A DNA stretch of 64,000 nucleotides from Ashinkailepas kermadecensis. Taxonomy: Eukaryota; Arthropoda; Thecostraca; Neolepadidae. How positions within the stretch are numbered: the stretch's first letter is position 1; each line of letters opens with the position of its first letter. The stretch is taken from the NCBI GenBank assembly GCA_034440615.1, contig JAOTOM010004780.1, positions 248,001 through 312,000 of the forward strand, read 5' to 3'. The notes under the pieces are model-generated. The model had not been told where the DNA came from, made no database searches, and saw only the letters and a list, made by a program, of their open reading frames with translations. Below, piece by piece: positions 1-12,043 of the stretch. A program made the translations under genes and the position numbers.

Positions 1-1595
1 ATTGTTTGCCTTCTTCGGGGAATCCCTGCAAAAGACATGGAGCGAGATCGTTGCAAACATTTATTGCAGCTCAGTTCCTCCATCGTCGTATCATCATACC
101 AGCTGTCCACAAGCTAGGCACACATTTAGGTAGCATCAAGTCCGAAGCGTGATGCGGACACAAGACCAAACAATATCCTCAGACCAGTGTGCGTCGGTGC
201 ACGTCCACACCCGGCACCGCCCACAACGAGAGGAAGCAGAACATCGCGTGTGGTATGTAGTGCATCACAAACTGTGCCATGCCACTCGGGAGGAACATAG
301 AGGACTGATAGCCCCGATCACAACACTATCATGAGGGTATAGTAAAATCGTGAGATCCTTGTCGGGTCATGCACGCCCAGGGGCATATCCAGGGGGCATT
401 TCAACCACTGTCACAGGCAACCAGCCGGTTTTTTAAGGGAAACCCGTCAAATCTGAGATTTCTCGAGATCTAGACACTATGCAAAAATACGATTTGAAAA
501 CTGTCCGGCACATACATAGCCATCCAAATACATGGATAAATCAGTTTTGGAAGTCCTCCGAAAACATGGTGAGGATTTCGCATGGTGCCAGTGTTCCGGG
601 ATGATGTTTTTTTTTCAGGTGTCGCCATGAGCCTTGTATTTAGTTTTTGTTTAATCCCAGTATGTGCTCATCTAAGCTCTGGTCGCACTCGAGCACCATC
701 TATTGACACTAAAGCTGCACGCATGGCCTTAATTGACCTTAATTGGGCCGACTGCTTACTTCATGAAATGACAAAGCTAAGACACGAATGAGTACCTCCC
801 ATTCCAATCGCTCTCCCACCCGACTTACACGGGATCTGCAAGGGAGGCGAGTGTAAATTGTTGTCATACAAGTAAAAGTAATTATGGTGTTTAATAATGA
901 AACACGTGACGTCAGTGAGATATTCAATAAGGCTTCGGTTTAACAAAACATTAGTCACAGCCTAGTTTACCATGTCTGGCTGAATATTGTGGCACCGCAC
1001 CGGAGCAACTCTGAATGAATGAATGAATGTCTTCCTAAAGAAGTGTAAAGATATCAGAAAATTATGGCTGCGCCCCTGCTTTTGATAGCTACATTTGCGG
1101 TCGGCTGTACCATTTGGTCACGCAAGATATAGAATTTCAGAACAGCCTTCGGCCTTGTAGGTGAATAATACATTCTAGCTGCATGGCAGCGTAATTAGTA
1201 CCTAGTTCATGCCCAATACCCCCGCATGCCTATTCCCTTGGCATGCAGGGTGCATGCTTAATACCTACCTCTTTCCGATGCGGTTCCAAGCTACTCTTCC
1301 ACATGCAAGTAACAAACAAACAATAACAGAACAAGCCTGCGCAGTGCATTAGTCACCTCCGCCACAGAGTTCCAATGGGACGTCACGGAGCGGAAACGGA
1401 GCGATACTGGACCGGAAGGGTGCGGCATCCAGTGTCCAACGGCCGCTCGTTTCCGCCACGATTGGAGCCGGCCGCTTCCCACGTGGTTCCACGCACAGAT
1501 TCGGCGGCGAGGCCACCAATTGCTTCCAGAGGGAGGGAGGGGAAAGGGGTCAAACAGATGTCCATAGTAGCTCCAAGTTCGCCCCCCCCCGACGG
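1..1595. other. Unannotated stretch with transposon-end scraps
   Basis: No gene is recognisable. A sequence resembling a hAT terminus (CAGGGGCATATCCAGGGGG) begins near 379, and an inverted CAGGGGCGCAGCC-like end lies near 1066-1079. Their flanking 8-mers do not match, so I do not pair them. A short (TGAA)n tract lies at 1011-1029. The small open frames here are short, overlap on both strands and look like chance. Confidence 0.5.
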
Positions 1596-1847
1596 TTGCT
1601 TTCGTCTCTATGGGCTCTGAGGGCCTCCAGTCAAGCTGATCTTGGACTGTCCGAAAGTATTCGTTTTCAGCCGGGTTTTGGACCTTTCGAGTTTCAGAGA
1701 TACCCTGGCAAGGCTAATGGGCATTCCTATCTGGGACCCCAAGTAGAGATGTTGGGCCTCTCGTCAGGTGTCTGGTCTAGTGAACTTTCGAGACACCCTG
1801 CAAAAACTAAAAAACTAATGGGCCTCCTGGACAGGTTCTCCTGCCGA

Positions 1848-1976
1848 ATGTTCGGGCCCTGTGAGCTCTAGGAGCCCTGTGAGCTATAGGGGCCCTGTGA
1901 GCTATAGGGGCCCTGTGAGCTATAGGGGCCCTGTGGGCTATAGAGGCCCTGTGAGCTCTAGGGGGCTTGTGAGCTC
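1848..1976. repeat. 18-bp minisatellite
   Basis: About six to seven copies of an 18-bp unit (GGCCCTGTGAGCTATAGG) with small variations. It is preceded from about 1600 by a much more degenerate array of similar GC-rich 20-ish-bp units. The array keeps a frame open on the minus strand (RAPIAH-type repeats), which is an array artefact. Confidence 0.85.
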
Positions 1977-2330
1977 CCGTTAACGCCAACTCGGGCCTCC
2001 TGGCCTGGAGACTGCAGACAACATGATTGGGTGTCCCTTTATGCTCAGGGCATCCTGCAACTTCAAGAGGGGAGGAGGAGCGAAAAGATCGTTTGTCAAT
2101 GCTTCATGACAGGGGGCGGCTCCCCGTCCCCTGGCGTCGCGGCCCCTGCATGAAATTCGTCCAAAATGTTCGCAAATACTCTTAACATCACGAAGTGACT
2201 TCGGTGCGAATCTCCCGCTAGCGGGAAGCGAGACTATCCCTTGCGAGCAACCACAGCTCTGTATTCAAAGGTAGTGTTGTCGCACAGGGAGAACTTGGTG
2301 ATCATTAGCGTTCGGCACAAGACACCAAGC

Positions 2331-2532
2331 CAGGGGTGGATCCATAAATTTTGATCGGGGAGGGGACACTAGTCTGAAAGGGTGGCATTTTTATTTTCGC
2401 TAATGATCGAGAAAACTTCAATGGAGGTGCACTGCGTATCCTTTTCATTGGCACCTCTCGGTCAGAGGGGCACAGTCTTTCCATGGGGAGGTCAAACACA
2501 TTGTGCCTCCCCTCGTCCTGCATCCGCCCCTG
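2331..2532. mobile_element. hAT-like MITE, perfect 8-bp TSD
   Basis: The left end reads CAGGGGTGGATCCA and the right end, reverse-complemented, reads CAGGGGCGGATGCA. The 14-bp terminal inverted repeats differ at two positions. The element is flanked by identical 8-mers CACCAAGC at 2323-2330 and 2533-2540. A CAGGGG terminus and 8-bp target duplication are characteristic of hAT transposons. At 202 bp it has no coding capacity and is a non-autonomous MITE. The perfect duplication suggests a fairly recent insertion. Confidence 0.88.
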
Positions 2533-2540
2533 CACCAAGC

Positions 2541-4751
2541 GTGCGGAACAGTGCGAATGTTTGTGCATGATGAACTTTTAGTCATACGGATGCTTCCCCA
2601 AGTGATGCATCCGTGATGCTCATCCGGAATTAATTTTTCAGGGTGATTTCTCAACGACAGCAGCCAGCCATGGATGCTGTTGTATTTTGGTGTGGGGGAA
2701 TTTCACCCTCAATGTTGACTTTGTCCCCCCCCAAAAAAAAAAACAAACATCAACACGGCACCCTATGGAGTCGCCCCCTCGCCAATCCATTCGGGCTCGC
2801 CCATTGCCTTCATACATCATGTGTTGGTTTCACACTCAATTTGATCGAGCTCACTCTCATGGACATAATGGCGATGTATGTCGGAAATTCCACCACTAAT
2901 GACAACCACAGGGTATATATTATACATCGTTGCACAGGGCCAGAACGTGAGGGTCTATTTAGTTCCCGGCGTGCGGAGATGAACGCCTCTTCGGCAGTTC
3001 ATTTTGCAGCATCACAGTTGGGTGCTACCTACAGGGCAGTGTCGTTCAACACCACTGTCCGTGTATTCTATAGTCAACCGCACCACGCGCCGTGGGTCTG
3101 TGTACTGTTCGCGCGGCTGGTGGACATGGTGCGTTAGCTCATTACCGGTGGACACCGCATCCTTTTGGAAGCTCTTCGGTACCCTAATGTTTGCAAAGCA
3201 CCCGAAATATTAGCAGGCGACCCAAACGGGGAGATGCTTGTGTGAAATGTGTTTGGGGGATGGCGAATGGGTGCACTTCGTACGATATTTCACGGAGCGA
3301 GTGGTATGCAAACCAGTGAGGAGCAACAGCTCAAAGTCAAAGTCATGTACTGGGGTACCTCCACGCGGTGGCTGTTCTGCACCCAGACAATGTTGCGTGA
3401 GCACATCAGGTAAAGAAAATTGCGTCAGAAACATTTCAAGAGCATACAGCTTATACAGACTTACATCCATATAGTAAAACAAGCGACTCTGCGCCAAAGC
3501 ACTTATGAATGCAGAGCGACTCGGTGCTCGCCTGGTGACGAGTGGTCGCCAGGCAAGCACCGGCAAGCTCGCCCAGAACAGCCCCCCCTCCCCGTGTGGT
3601 GGTGCGGGCGTGGACCCCCCCCCAACAATGCGGAGCGTACTCGGATCTCCTACGTCAATTTTCCGGTTTCCTTCTCCGGTGATGAAACATCTGGATATGT
3701 CCATCCAGATATGAAATAATTCCCCTTCTTGGGCTTTGTTAGACTAAGCAAGTACATATTTGTCGCTACAGACTATTTCCGTTCATGCACAATTTAAACA
3801 TATTTTTTCCGTTAGACACCCTACTTGCGGTGTATTGAAATGGAATGCACTACCGGAAGCCGTAGACGTAACGAATATGATTGATGATGATTATTGGGGT
3901 TTTAGGGTGCGTCAACCCCAGTGGGACGTAACGAATATGCAAACAAAAATATCGAGCATGTGCATAAATATGCACATGAATGGATATGGATATCGGTGGA
4001 CATGGATATCGGTGGATATCTAAAGAACTAAGCACATCCCGGCCAGAAGTCCGGGAGAATTGCTTATTTCGTACATTCCCATCCAAAGCAATGATTGAGT
4101 TCTGCAGGCGGCATGCATTTACCGAGAAAGGTCTCAGAGACGCGCCAATCCGAACATAACCGAACTTGGCGGAGTCACGTCGTTCGGCCGATAGCAGCCA
4201 ATATAATATTCAACATGGAAACGAGTGCAAAGATGCATCATCTTTTTAAAAATGGCACCAATCATGTAATAATTGAAAGACAGCTTTTTGTTGACTAATA
4301 TACCTGCTAAAGGGATTTGGTCGTGCTTCATGTCAATTTTGTGTTTAATGTGGTGGCGTTATTCACAGACAAGACGCAAAAAATATTTAAATGTACTTGA
4401 ACACTGCCCAGTTTCTGCACCACTAGAAAGCTTGGGATGATACTGCGACTGGGCTCTCCCGACACTATGGACATCTGCAGAGAGCCAGATTCGGGAAATA
4501 TTGTCCCAAACGACTGGAAAAACGTGTTGAAAACCATCCGCTTGGACCGAAATTGGAAGCAATTTTGACTGTCGTTCTGCTCCTCTGTACAAGACTGTGC
4601 ACGCAGCTAAGAAGGCGCTATGTCAAGTTGTCCAAATAGCACAGGTAGTACGGTACGAGCCGCCAGATCAGTTGCTGATCCCTAAAGGAATCTCCACTTT
4701 TTCCTGGGTACCCGACGAATGCCTTGCATGACTGGACCTTAACTGCTGTAC
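2541..4751. other. Unannotated stretch
   Basis: I see no supported gene. There are C/A homopolymer runs near 2728-2745, C-rich runs near 3580-3630, and a short GATATC-rich repeat at 3981-4020. At about 3880-3930 is a degenerate segment (TTATTGGGGTTTTAGGGTGCGTC-like) resembling the 3' tail of the non-LTR element at 44798-45362, in the same genomic orientation. The open frames (for example 164 aa on the minus strand at 3210-3704) resemble nothing I know. Confidence 0.4.
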
Positions 4752-5244
4752 CAGTGCCAAAATAATGATTTCTTGTCATGTGAGAGATGTTGAAATTAGC
4801 GGGCAGGATGTCAAAATCGCCATGAAAATAATGTTATTTAAGATACGTAAGTGCTTCGAACCCAGCTTTCAGGCAATTGCATACATATGACTGTACCCGC
4901 TTTGTGTGTCTTGAGAGGTACATACTTTGTGGTTACCGATATCAACGATAACGATACAAATACCTATGCTATAAACTGATATTGCACAACACAGCAGATC
5001 ATAGGTAATCCCTTTACCTGGGATTATGATACAAGATGTTCATCACAATCCCGGATCCACTAGTGAGCATAATCTTGATACTTATCAATGGGATACCGTT
5101 AGAAACAAAGCAGGACTGAAGCAAAAACATGACTTCACGAACACTCGCCAAAAAGCACGATGTCGATACTTCTATGGGAAGAACGTAGATTCAGTGCTCA
5201 GCGAGTGGCATATTCCACCCCGTTTCACGAAAAATTGATCACTG
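4752..5244 (+). mobile_element. hAT-like non-autonomous element, family B copy 1 (diverged)
   Basis: Starts CAGTGCCAAAATAATG and ends in ATCACTG. It aligns by eye along its length with the element at 7717-8134 and with the reverse complement of 11167-12035. The best shared stretch lies near 5155-5240. The flanking 8-mers (TGCTGTAC and CACAGAGT) do not match, so the duplication is lost or a boundary is wrong. No intact coding frame. Confidence 0.6.
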
Positions 5245-5252
5245 CACAGAGT

Positions 5253-6630
5253 AGACTAGTTCGGACATCGATCTCGCTCGTGATAACCAAGCCTAGCTGC
5301 AGAGAAATGTATGCCAGAATTCATGTTATTCCCAAATGGCGCAGGTGCAATGTTGGCGCAACAATGATAACTAGGAGCACGAGATGAATAAGGCCACAGA
5401 AGAAACAAGGAACCACGCCTTAGTGCTCTCTTTGCACAGCTTTTGCCATATTTTTCGGCATGAAGGATCGTGAAGCTAGCCAAATCATATGGACGAACAC
5501 ATCCATTTCTTACTATGAAAAGGACAAGTTATTTTTTTTCCATATTGGAATAATTATCGAAATGGCTGATGTGTTTGTCTCTAGCCGTCTTGTGATTAAC
5601 TAAATTATCGGGCTGTCCGTTAGTTATTTGAACTTAAGGGCGCTTCGATCAAAGCGTGATCATTTGCGTCCAATCGGGTTGTCTGAAGGCTATTCATCTG
5701 ATTGGCTTTCATGGTTTCTCACGGCGTTTTCAGCTGGCCTGGAGGACCCAGTGTACCTCGAGGAAACGAACAGACGGAAAAAGAAAAACTTTCGTTCACT
5801 TTGCGTGCATAACACTAAGCAGCCTCCAGCGCATCATTTTGTTTATAAATAACCCAAATTTACTCATACAGCAATATCCAGTCTGTGGGAATATAGTTCC
5901 CAGTTGTGGTGCTTCACTCAGATGCCACCGTAAATAAAAAAAAATCAATCTAATTGGAAGTCAAAGAATGCTGCATGCAGTGGGGAAAAGGCGTCATGCG
6001 GTGCAATGTGCAATTCCTATGCATTCCGAGGAAAGGTCCACTGCCAGTTAAATGTTTTTTTTTTGTATTAGTATTGCCCAGATTTCATGTATACTTCACT
6101 CCTTCAATGATACCCTTCAGTGGTCGGCACGCAGCGTTTATTAAGACCAGCACTGTCAGAACTCGCAAAAAGTTCACGCCTCGAAAAAAACTTGTTCAGA
6201 AAATGTCCGTACACAGCAGTGAGATCGTGAATACATTTCCGAGGGTGGTGGATACAAGACACCACGCAAGGTCGAACGTGGGACCGTGCCGGACCATCTT
6301 ACACACGTTTTCACTGCATAATGACCTCTTTGAAAAGCTTTTTTCAGTTCCAAACCGATAGTTCATCAGTAGGAAAATCCGGTTGTGCCACTCGCCCAGA
6401 GTCGGTGAAATTTTCATGGCGACATTCGTTTGCCTTCGCCATGCAGTGCAAAGCAAAGCAGCAAACGGAGCAAACATGGGGACGAAGTCGGCTTCGGCTC
6501 TGCAAAGCCGGATTCTCTAGTCTAGTCTTCGGCTCTGTATAATTTTGCATGCTTGGTTTCAGCTTCAGCCCCGAAACCATTCATCGAATATCGAGCAATA
6601 ATCTACTTTTCGCCAACTATATTTTAAGGT
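5253..6630. other. Unannotated stretch
   Basis: Nothing recognisable as a gene. A 135-aa open frame at 5954-6361 on the plus strand has no domain or motif that I recognise and is likely chance. The segment around 6440-6560 carries CGGCTT/CGGCTC-type short repeats, which recur near 7375-7398. Confidence 0.4.
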
Positions 6631-6641
6631 GGAGGCGGGGG

Positions 6642-6745
6642 TTGGTTGGTTGGTTATTGGTTTCACGACACGTCGACTGTTGAGTCCTATAGCGTCGCCA
6701 ATCTCTCACGCCGATTGGTCGCGAGCGAAGAGTAGCGACAGGTGT
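6642..6745 (-). mobile_element. tRNA-derived SINE, 5'-truncated copy
   Basis: This is the body and tail of the SINE seen full length at 41444-41611, same orientation. It begins on the plus strand with (GGTT)n, the complement of an (AACC)n tail, and stops before the tRNA-like head. It is flanked by identical 11-mers GGAGGCGGGGG at 6631-6641 and 6746-6756, a target-site duplication expected of LINE-mobilised insertion. Loss of the 5' head is typical of incomplete reverse transcription. Confidence 0.85.
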
Positions 6746-6756
6746 GGAGGCGGGGG

Positions 6757-7708
6757 CTTTAGGGCGCTTCGAACACTTGATCAGTCGCGTATTTTAAGGT
6801 GGACAAAGGCAGAAATACCGAAGTAAAATAACCAGCATCAATAAAAACAGCTGATCAGTCCTAAAATGTCCTGTAATTCGTGACCTCTTCCAAATGGACA
6901 TGACAGCGAAAACCTTTCACACAAACGCATGCACGCGCTGTTGCACGCGACGTATAATTTTTCGAGAGTCCACAACTCGGTCGGAGTCAACGGTGTTTTC
7001 TCTCGCTGGGTTGCCGTCACGACGCGCACAGCCAGTATTTCAATAGTCGTGGTCGCAGTCTGCACCGGAGGAGACCAGTGTCTGAGGAGCACGAGGACGT
7101 CTCACGCCATTCTTTCCGGAAAAGGGTCGGTTGACGGACGACAATTACGCAACATTGATGCTTATTCGTTATAATGGCCGCGGATGTGTTTGGCCTAAGT
7201 GTAATGTGGTCTCAACTAAATCTGGGTGAAAAAAAAAATTATCTTCGCAAAGTCAAGGCTTTAAGAAAAATGGCAAATTGATCTTGCTTTGGATTTCAGC
7301 TCTTAATCATTTGCTTTGGCCTTGGCCTTAGTATTTTTCCCGGTTTCTCCTTCGAAACCAAAGAGTTTCGTCCCCGGCTTCGGCTTCGGCTTCGGCTTAG
7401 TCCACGTGCCTGTCCCTATGGCAGGGTGCGACAAATGCTGCACATAGCGCTCAGTGGCGGCACGTGTGGGGAAGGGGATTTCTAGGCTAACGTGTAGCTT
7501 TCCGCTGGCGCTACACTGGCGTCGAGCGTTAGCTTGAAGTCGGAAGCGACCGTTTGAGGATTATTCACTCGGGGTAGGGCCAAGAGATTCAGAAACATAC
7601 GTGAAAATTAAGTATTTTGTCAGTTGAACCTGAATATTTCCTCAGAAAATGAACATTTCTCCATAACTGAGGAGAAATGTCCCATTCAGTTAACACGCTA
7701 CTCGAGTA
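6757..7708. other. Unannotated stretch
   Basis: No gene seen. A (CGGCTT)n microsatellite of about four units is at 7375-7398. A sequence like a hAT left end (CAGTGGCGGCACGTG) starts near 7453 but I found no matching right end. Confidence 0.4.
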
Positions 7709-7716
7709 CCTGGAAG

Positions 7717-8134
7717 CAGTGTTAAAATACTAGTGTTTCGTTAGGTGCGAGACGTCGTTTGAGATGTTATGTCGTTCGAGACGCGAGATGTGGAGTTTCT
7801 TTTCTGAGGTAGCTAACATGACTAACATCAATGATAACGATAACAATACTTGTATCAACTGACATTGTATAATAAACCACATCAAAGGCATTGTATAAAA
7901 GTCCACATCGTGTGATCTCTTCATCTTGAATCATGGTACAAGATGTGCGGTATCACTATTCACAGTGAGCATAAGCATGACGCGTATAAACAATATAGGT
8001 ACCGTTATAAATGAGGCGCGAAGGCTTCATAACCACCTCAAGAAGCATGACGTCGATGCTACTTTGGGAAGGATGTCGATTCAGTGTTCAGAAAGTGGTA
8101 TATTCCACCCTATTTCGCGAGGAATGTATCACTG
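7717..8134 (+). mobile_element. hAT-like non-autonomous element, family B copy 2, perfect TSD
   Basis: Starts CAGTGTTAAAATA and ends ATCACTG; reverse-complemented, the right end is CAGTGATACATTCC. It is flanked by the identical 8-mer CCTGGAAG at 7709-7716 and 8135-8142. It is 418 bp and non-coding apart from chance frames. Related copies are at 4752-5244 and, inverted, at 11167-12035. The TSD length and CAGTG termini support hAT; the superfamily name is inference because no transposase is present. Confidence 0.85.
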
Positions 8135-8357
8135 CCTGGAAGTCTGTATCAATATAATATATGTGCGGAAACGACCCCACACCGCACCAGGGCGTCCACT
8201 CTCGCAGCGTCAGTGATCAGAGTGTCATTCGAACAGCGTCAGTTATCAGTGTGTCACTCGCACAGAGCCGGTTGTCCGTGTCAAGTATCGGGTCAGAGAT
8301 CCGCGCTAGAGATCCGTGTCAAGTGTCGGTGTGCGAGAAGTCATCACTGTCTGTGTG

Positions 8358-8937
8358 AACTCCAGGCACAAACAGCCAGCACCGCCACCGAACACCAACA
8401 GCCACAACCAGCTCCAGGCACGAATATCCAGCACCAACTCCTGGCACCAACATCCAGCACCAGCTCCAGGCACCAACAGCCAGCACCAGCTCCAGGCATC
8501 AACAGCCAGCACCAACACCGGACACCAGCAACCACAACCAGCTCCAGGCACGAATATCCAGCACCAACTCCTGGCGCCAACATCCAGCGCCATCTCCAGG
8601 CACCAACAGCCAGCACCAGCTCCAGGCACCAACAGCCAGCACCAGCTCCAGGCACCAACAGCCAGCACCAGCTCCAGGCACCAACAGCCGGCGCCAGCTC
8701 CAGGCACCAACAGCCAGCACCAACAGCCAGCACCAGCTCCAGGCACCAACAGCCAGCACCAGCTCCAGACACCAACAGCCAGCATCAGCTCCAGGCGCCA
8801 ACAGCCGGCGCAGGCTCCAGGCTCCAACAGCCAGCACCAACAGCCAGCACCAGCTCCAGGCACCAACAGCCCGCACCAGCTCCAGGCACCAACAGCCAGC
8901 ACCAGCTCCAGGCACCAACAGCCGGCACCAGCCACAG
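8358..8937. repeat. 26-bp minisatellite, open in all frames
   Basis: About 22 copies of a 26-bp unit containing AGCTCCAGGCACCAACAGCC. Because 26 is not a multiple of three, each plus-strand frame cycles through the same 26-residue peptide (HQLQAPTAS, SRHQQPAP and PAPGTNSQ segments). No stop occurs in any plus frame, and minus-strand frames are open as well. A longer sub-block with CACGAATATCCAGCACC and CCTGGC variants occurs twice (near 8415-8460 and 8540-8595), indicating higher-order duplication. I do not call the 292-297-aa frames genes. Confidence 0.9.
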
Positions 8938-8942
8938 GGCCG

Positions 8943-11158
8943 AGGGAAGCCGGTGCGGGTGGGTTCGAGGCCAGTAGCAGGCGGTGTCGGGAACCGACGG
9001 ACCCGTCGCCACCAAGTTCCCAGCGGCAGGCCGCGGCTCTGCACAGGTGCCGTCGGGTGCGACCTTCGACCTGCGATGGCGCTTCACACGAAAACCGCGA
9101 CCGACCTCCCACGTCCCTCGCCCAACTGCAGAGAACGAATGCAGAGCACTGGAGCGATTTGGAACGATATGGGGAAGTCGGGGACGCTTTTTAGGTCTTG
9201 CCGATATGCCCAGTCACGAACCGGGCGGAAAAGTGAGGACTCCTGTGCTTGATGTAGCCTTTTCAGCGAAAGGAAGCGCCAATAATTGTATCCTTCCCGC
9301 TCAGGTTTTGTAAAGTGGTTCGGAACGCTGCGGCTCCTCAGTCAAAATTCTTCGCATTTTCGTGGTCCCACAACAACAACAACAAAAACCATTAGCAGAC
9401 ACCAACTCCACACGAGTAAAATCGGGTTTCGGAGGGAGAGCATACGCAATATGGTTTTATGACACTCCACCAAGCTTTTAGACTTCACCGAGGTTGGTGT
9501 ATCCTCGCACATTTCCTGCTTCGCAGGCATGGCGGAAGCAGCGACTATTTATTTATCAGACCCTCCGAAACATCAACTCTGCATTATTATGGCAAATGCA
9601 GCCCATGCACCTTGAAGCCTAAGCAATTAAAGAGCGAGTCCATAGCCTTATGGAAACGGCATGAGACCGGCGACCACGCTCCTTGCCGAAAGAAGAAAGA
9701 AGACTGTACAAAAATGACTACCAGTCTTGTCGAAGACCGCGATTCGCTATCTGGTCAAGTGATCATAAGCGGCGGCAGTGTTTTTTCCTCCTAAACATGG
9801 CTGCACAACTGTTTAAATTCAAATTTGTCGTTACTTTCAAGGTTGAGGTCCTCAGGTAGAGCCTTGAAACGTGGCGTTTCACTTGCTTTGTGGCCGTTGC
9901 AAATTGGGTGTGAAGCTTCCCAGATGCCCGGTGCCGAGTCATCAATGTCTGCCGATATAAACTGCCCGTAATTTCCCAAATTTTCTTCCACAGCGTGGTA
10001 TTCACACTTCGCAAGTATGCTAACGGGGAAGAGAATCAATCGCCTGAAATGTTTTTAGTCCAGGTTTTGTCAGGCTTTTAGCATATCAGTAGCACGAGTA
10101 TTCGGTATAAACAAATTACCGAGCTGGGCTTGGGCTTAATCGCAGAAATGTTGATAACCATGGCTGCATTAGCGACTCCAGGTCTTGGTTTCGATTTCCG
10201 TTTTGATACATACGACCAGAAAACAGAGGGAGGGGGGAAATCGAGCAACACAAACACGTCGATAACTGAGTGAGGTCGGGGCGCGGGTGCGAGTGAATCA
10301 ATGGGGGAGATAGTTAATTTTCATGACAATGAACAGAAGCTGTTTAAAATTCTGATCGCATATAGGTATATTCCTAAGCTCCGTACACGGTCAACCAAGC
10401 ACTAATCCAATAACTGGCACAACCATAGGTAGAGGCTTCTGAAAGTTGCTGATGTTGAAATCGCAATGCTAAGTGTTGCCAAAGCCAGCTTTAAGCCCAT
10501 TCTTTTCATGCAATGTCACATGCCCACTGTTAAATTTGGCAAATTATTGGTGCTGCATTTACAACAGGAAATGTGCAGTTTCACCCCGAATAAAACATTA
10601 CCTATCAAGTAGCACAACAACAAATGGAAGCAATTATGCGTTGAGAAAAAAACTACTGCATTAATTATTCGCGGAAAACGTTAAGAAACAGCGGGTGTTA
10701 ATGAATTGGTTTTGACTTCACGATCGAGAGAAATTTGAAGCTGTAGGAACTACAGTAATACAGTACCAATGTACTAAGGAACAACTTGGTTTAATTCTAC
10801 ACAACGTACTCCCGATCGACACCTACTGTTGAGACAAGACCTAGGTCACTGCCATGATGTTGCTCACATAGTGCTGATGGTCATCATGGTTCACGAAAAC
10901 GTCATGAAGGCAGTTGATATCGAAACGAGGCTTACAAATGTACTACATAAGTGTCCAATTTCTTAATTAATATTGGTTATGAGAAAATAAGCCATGAATT
11001 ACGAAGTATGCAATTTTACTAGCATCATTCAGTGTCATACCTTATGTTAGCTGGACCAAATCAACAAAAGAGCTGTCAGCGGAAGGAAAAACATTGAAGT
11101 AGAAGCCTGATGACAACCACCACTCGCACCCAGTGTTGTGAAATTGAAGTAGAGGACC
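8943..11158. other. Unannotated stretch
   Basis: No supported gene. Small frames at 9459-9794 (+) and 9791-10039 (-) have balanced, protein-like composition. The latter is preceded on the minus strand by an acceptor-like ACATTTCAG, but neither has a motif I recognise. The rest is unremarkable AT-rich sequence. Confidence 0.35.
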
Positions 11159-11166
11159 ACACTGAG

Positions 11167-12035
11167 CAGTGATAAATTATTCGTGAAATAGGGTGGAATA
11201 TACCACTTTCTGAACACTGAATTGACATCCCTCCCAACGAAGTATCGACATCGTGCTTCGTGATGAGTCCATGAAGTCTTGATATCTCATTTCTAACCGT
11301 ATATTGTTGGTCAGGATCATGCTGATACTCACCATTGTAGATTGTGATGCACGAACATCTCTCAACACAATTCCAGGTAACAGGATTGCCTATACTGTGG
11401 TCTATGATACAATAACATTTGACAATGTTAGGTATTTTATATCGCTACTGCTAAAATGGTTGTCTCTTACTTAGGTATCTCAAAAGAAAGGAAAAGGTGC
11501 ACGCATGAGTACGCTGTTGAATCGAAATTGTGTTTCAAGAACTTATAAGTTATGTTAAGAAACAGTTTCCAAGGCGAATTTCCACATCCTACTGTGCTCG
11601 TTTCTACATCTCTCACCCAACGAAAAACCATTATTTTAACACTGGCTTATGGAGTCTTCGTGTCTCCTTTCCAACATAATCTCGTGCATAAGTACCATGC
11701 TTATGCTCTCGATAAGGCATGGTGATACACGAACATTTCGCAACGCAATTTCAGGTAAATGCAAATCAGGTAAATCACACCTATAATGTCATATGGCATA
11801 CAATAGCAGTTTATTGCACAGGTATTTTTCTCGCTATCCCGAATATAGTTCCTCCTACATTGTGATTATCAAAATAAATGATAAAGGTACAGTCATAAGT
11901 ATGCCATTGGCCAAATTTGAGTCCTTAAGACATCAAAAGCATTTGAAATGACATTAATTCCATGGCAAATTTCGACATCCTACTGTGTCCGTTTCGACAT
12001 CTCACACCTAACGAAAAACCATTGTTTTAACACCG
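11167..12035 (-). mobile_element. hAT-like element, family B copy 3, internally duplicated
   Basis: On the plus strand it begins CAGTGATAAATTATTCG and ends TTTTAACACCG. Reverse-complemented this is CGGTGTTAAAA at the 5' end, matching the CAGTGTTAAAA start of the copy at 7717. The flanks ACACTGAG (11159-11166) and ACACTGCG (12036-12043) match at 7 of 8 positions. It is about twice as long as the other copies because the 5'-terminal portion is present twice in tandem (roughly 11336-11644 and 11706-12035). Confidence 0.75.
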
Positions 12036-12043
12036 ACACTGCG

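Noticed and set aside
379..1079. Pairing the hAT-like ends at 379 and 1079 as one element
   Set aside because: Flanking 8-mers (TGCACGCC and CTTTTGAT) do not match and the interiors beyond the ends differ.
4752..5244. Perfect TSD for family B copy 1
   Set aside because: The 8-mers on either side do not match; only homology supports this copy.
9791..10039. Possible terminal exon on the minus strand with an acceptor-like CAG
   Set aside because: Balanced composition only; no domain, no upstream exon and no codon bias strong enough to call.
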